A stretch of DNA of 13,405 nucleotides from positions 1-13,405 of the forward strand of contig JAHEGF010000074.1 of NCBI GenBank assembly GCA_024645155.1, in the 5' to 3' direction. Positions 11,992 to 13,405 of this stretch are shown here, one piece after another. Numbering within the stretch: position 1 is the first letter of the stretch; every line of letters begins with the position of its first letter. The stretch comes from Phyllobacteriaceae bacterium. Lineage in GTDB: Bacteria; Pseudomonadota; Alphaproteobacteria; Rhizobiales; Rhizobiaceae. A model generated the notes under the pieces. It saw nothing but the letters and a program-made list of their open reading frames with translations, ran no database searches and had not been told where the DNA came from. The position numbers were made by a program, and so were the translations under genes.

Positions 11992-12282
11992 TCAACAAAC
12001 CTGTACTTCGCAGGCTCTGAATTCGAACTCGGTTAGCGGCTCAATGCGGCTTGCATCGAACATTCTTCCGTCGGCACATTGGATACGTGCCTCATAAAGA
12101 CGTTTCCCGCCCAACTCGGTTTCGTTGATATTCAGGAAATAGGTAACCTCACAGGCCTCCATCTCCGCCGCCTGTTCGCGTACGGTGTCCAGCCACGCCG
12201 GATCATTTGATTGGGCCTGACCCTCGAAAGGCAGGGAAAAAAGCCCGATAGCCATGGCAACACAAAGGAAATTTCGCAGCAT
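11992..12282 (-). CDS. Small secreted protein with four mature cysteines, unknown function
   Basis: 96-aa protein. MLRNFLCVAMAIGLFSLPF with a cleavage-like GQA at about 21-23 forms a signal peptide, so the product is periplasmic. The mature part, about 73 residues, has Cys44, Cys69, Cys91 and Cys96 (the last residue), enough for two disulfides, and is rich in Glu. I do not recognise the family; YFLNINETELGGKRLYEARIQCADGR is the most patterned stretch. The second ATG (12282) was chosen because AAGGAGG is 6 bases before it, while the first (12285) is only 3 bases away. hemG follows after 27 bases, and a perfect FNR/FixK box lies 53 bases upstream, so it may be an oxygen-regulated periplasmic partner of respiration or heme handling; that is inference. 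Confidence 0.85.
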   Translation of the reverse strand: MLRNFLCVAMAIGLFSLPFEGQAQSNDPAWLDTVREQAAEMEACEVTYFLNINETELGGKRLYEARIQCADGRMFDASRIEPLTEFEFRACEVQVC

Positions 12283-12288
12283 CATACA

Positions 12289-12295
12289 CCTCCTT
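12289..12295 (-). promoter_or_regulatory. Strong Shine-Dalgarno of the small secreted protein
   Basis: Minus-strand AAGGAGG, a near-perfect anti-16S match, lies 6 bases before the ATG at 12282 and decides between the two adjacent ATGs. Confidence 0.7.
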
Positions 12296-12334
12296 GCTCA
12301 TCACAAATCCTGCCTGAAGATGTATTGCCGATCC

Positions 12335-12348
12335 TTGATACGGATCAA
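12335..12348 (-). promoter_or_regulatory. Perfect FNR/FixK/Anr-type box
   Basis: TTGAT-N4-ATCAA (extended to CTTGAT and ATCAAG) matches the FNR/FixK consensus at all ten conserved bases. It sits 4 bases after the end of panE and 53 bases upstream of the small secreted-protein start. For a class II activator site (centre at -41.5) transcription would start near 12300, about 18 bases before the ATG, though the -10 region there is poor. A TACATC-like -10 at 12324-12319 would instead put the box over the -35 element, suggesting repression. Confidence 0.7.
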
Positions 12349-12352
12349 GAAT

Positions 12353-13372
12353 TCAGATGGCGAGTCTTCTGCGCAAAGCTTTACCGGAGAGGTTTTGGGA
12401 TTTGCCGTTGGAAAACGCCTGATTGACCAGATCAACAATAGCCTGGTTGACCGGCGTTTTGATGCCGGTAATTATCCCCAGTGACACGATCGCACCGTTT
12501 AGCTGATTGATTTCCGGATTTCGCCCCCGTTGCAGGTCATCCCACATTGATGCCCTTGCGCTTACGTCCATTGCAAGCATCCGCGCTGCTGCCTTCTTGA
12601 ACAGCCAGTCAGGCAGTGTCAGAATCAGGGCAGACAGCGCCGGTGGCGCATTGCCCACTGCAGCAGGGCGAATCCGGGCCTTCTTCATGACCATCAGCGC
12701 TTCCTTCATGGCGGCCGACAATACAACGCGATGGTCTCGGTTTGACAACTGCTCGACCAGCGGCACACCAGAAATAACGTTCAGACCGTTGTTAAGGTTC
12801 AAAAGTAGCTTACCCCATTTCGCACTTTCAAAATCGGTGGTGTCCTCTGCTTCAATTCCAGCTTCGCGCAACAATCCAGTGAGAAAATTTGTTCCCGGCC
12901 GGGCTTCGAGCGTGATTTTTCCGTCAGTCGAACGGTGGAAATGTGCCGATTCCAGCGACACGACATTGAACGCGACCATGCCGCCGACGACCTCGCATTC
13001 CGGCAGCACATCACGCAGTATCTGATCGTTTTCGACACCGTTTTGCAGGCTCACCACCAATGCACCTTTGCGGAGGTGACCGGAGATTTCTACGGCTGCG
13101 GCACGGGTAGCAGTGCTTTTCACGCAAAACAGCACGATGTCGGCCTGGTCCAGATCATCTGGTAACAGTTTCCAGCAGATGGCATCAGACGATACGCTTT
13201 TGAAGGCGCCATCGAGGTCGGTCAGTTTCATGCCCGAACGCTTGATCTCGTCCCGCTTTTCCTTACGGCCGACAAAGAACACGTCGTTTCCGGACGCTTT
13301 CAGCAGGCCGCCGACAAAACAGCCAATCGCACCGGCGCCGAAAACCGCTATCCTCAAATCGGGCGCAGCCAT
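12353..13372 (-). CDS. panE: Ketopantoate reductase family protein (2-dehydropantoate 2-reductase)
   Basis: NADPH-dependent reductase converting ketopantoate to pantoate in pantothenate and CoA synthesis. 339 aa, longer than the E. coli enzyme (303) but common for alphaproteobacterial members. The Rossmann loop GAGAIG is at 12-17, and SLQNGVEN at 109-116 is typical of the NADP domain. The C-terminal helical domain has KWGKLLLNLNNG, with Lys188 the likely catalytic lysine, and ASMWDDLQRGRNPEINQLNG, with Ser275, Asp279 and Glu287 at the substrate site (E. coli Ser244, Asp248, Glu256). All key residues are present. The family includes paralogues acting on other 2-oxo acids, so panE is likely, not proven. 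The ATG at 13372 is preceded by AGG about 10 bases upstream. Confidence 0.87.
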   Translation of the reverse strand: MAAPDLRIAVFGAGAIGCFVGGLLKASGNDVFFVGRKEKRDEIKRSGMKLTDLDGAFKSVSSDAICWKLLPDDLDQADIVLFCVKSTATRAAAVEISGHLRKGALVVSLQNGVENDQILRDVLPECEVVGGMVAFNVVSLESAHFHRSTDGKITLEARPGTNFLTGLLREAGIEAEDTTDFESAKWGKLLLNLNNGLNVISGVPLVEQLSNRDHRVVLSAAMKEALMVMKKARIRPAAVGNAPPALSALILTLPDWLFKKAAARMLAMDVSARASMWDDLQRGRNPEINQLNGAIVSLGIITGIKTPVNQAIVDLVNQAFSNGKSQNLSGKALRRRLAI

Positions 13373-13405
13373 TTCAACGCTGCCTAACGGGAAATAAACA
13401 CCGGG

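Noticed and set aside
1..13405. Defence island, prophage, transposon, CRISPR, tRNA or rRNA
   Set aside because: All genes but two small ones fit known chromosomal families, gene orders are familiar for Hyphomicrobiales, and I saw no regularly spaced repeats, terminal inverted repeats with transposase, or cloverleaf sequence.

Overview
This window looks like ordinary chromosomal DNA from an alphaproteobacterium, most likely of the Hyphomicrobiales (rhizobia-like). The reasons are the gene content and order: clpS-clpA next to a Phasin_2 protein and a SPOR-tailed D,D-carboxypeptidase; an ATP12 F1-ATPase assembly factor; a DUF1489 protein; and a membrane-anchored protein with a C-terminal J domain. 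I see no rRNA, tRNA, CRISPR array, transposase, integrase or phage gene.

Layout. (1) Positions 1-1537, minus strand: clpS then clpA (clpA runs off the left edge), the N-end-rule adaptor and its AAA+ unfoldase. (2) Positions 1721-2434: a phasin gene (minus) with a clear intrinsic terminator, a near-consensus promoter and a PhaR-like palindrome. It is divergent from (3) 2435-3667, a secreted penicillin-binding-protein-type carboxypeptidase (plus), the only plus-strand gene. (4) Positions 3725-5631, minus: DUF1489, then a VWA-domain protein, then a membrane J-domain protein, with a 4-base overlap between the last two. (5) Positions 5730-7145, minus: iron-sulfur L-serine dehydratase. (6) Positions 7281-7412, minus: a 43-residue single-span membrane protein below a palindrome-rich spacer. 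(7) Positions 7638-11368, minus: crcB, rluC, a DMT-family exporter gene, a HAD phosphatase gene and atp12. The first four are chained by 4-base ATGA overlaps and atp12 follows after 14 bases. (8) Positions 11428-12282, minus: a small secreted cysteine-containing protein followed by a HemG-type flavodoxin, preceded by a perfect FNR/FixK box. (9) Positions 12353-13372, minus: a PanE-type ketopantoate reductase.

Most genes are housekeeping genes: proteolysis, PHB granule coating, peptidoglycan trimming, serine catabolism, rRNA modification, fluoride export, ATP synthase assembly, heme and pantothenate synthesis. I found no convincing new defence or mobile system. The points most worth a second look are regulatory or concern small genes: the phasin operator, the TGC-N3-GCA palindrome upstream of the 43-residue membrane protein, the FNR box ahead of the secreted-protein/hemG pair, the uncharacterised DUF1489-VWA-J-domain cassette, and a possibly leaderless DUF1489 transcript.
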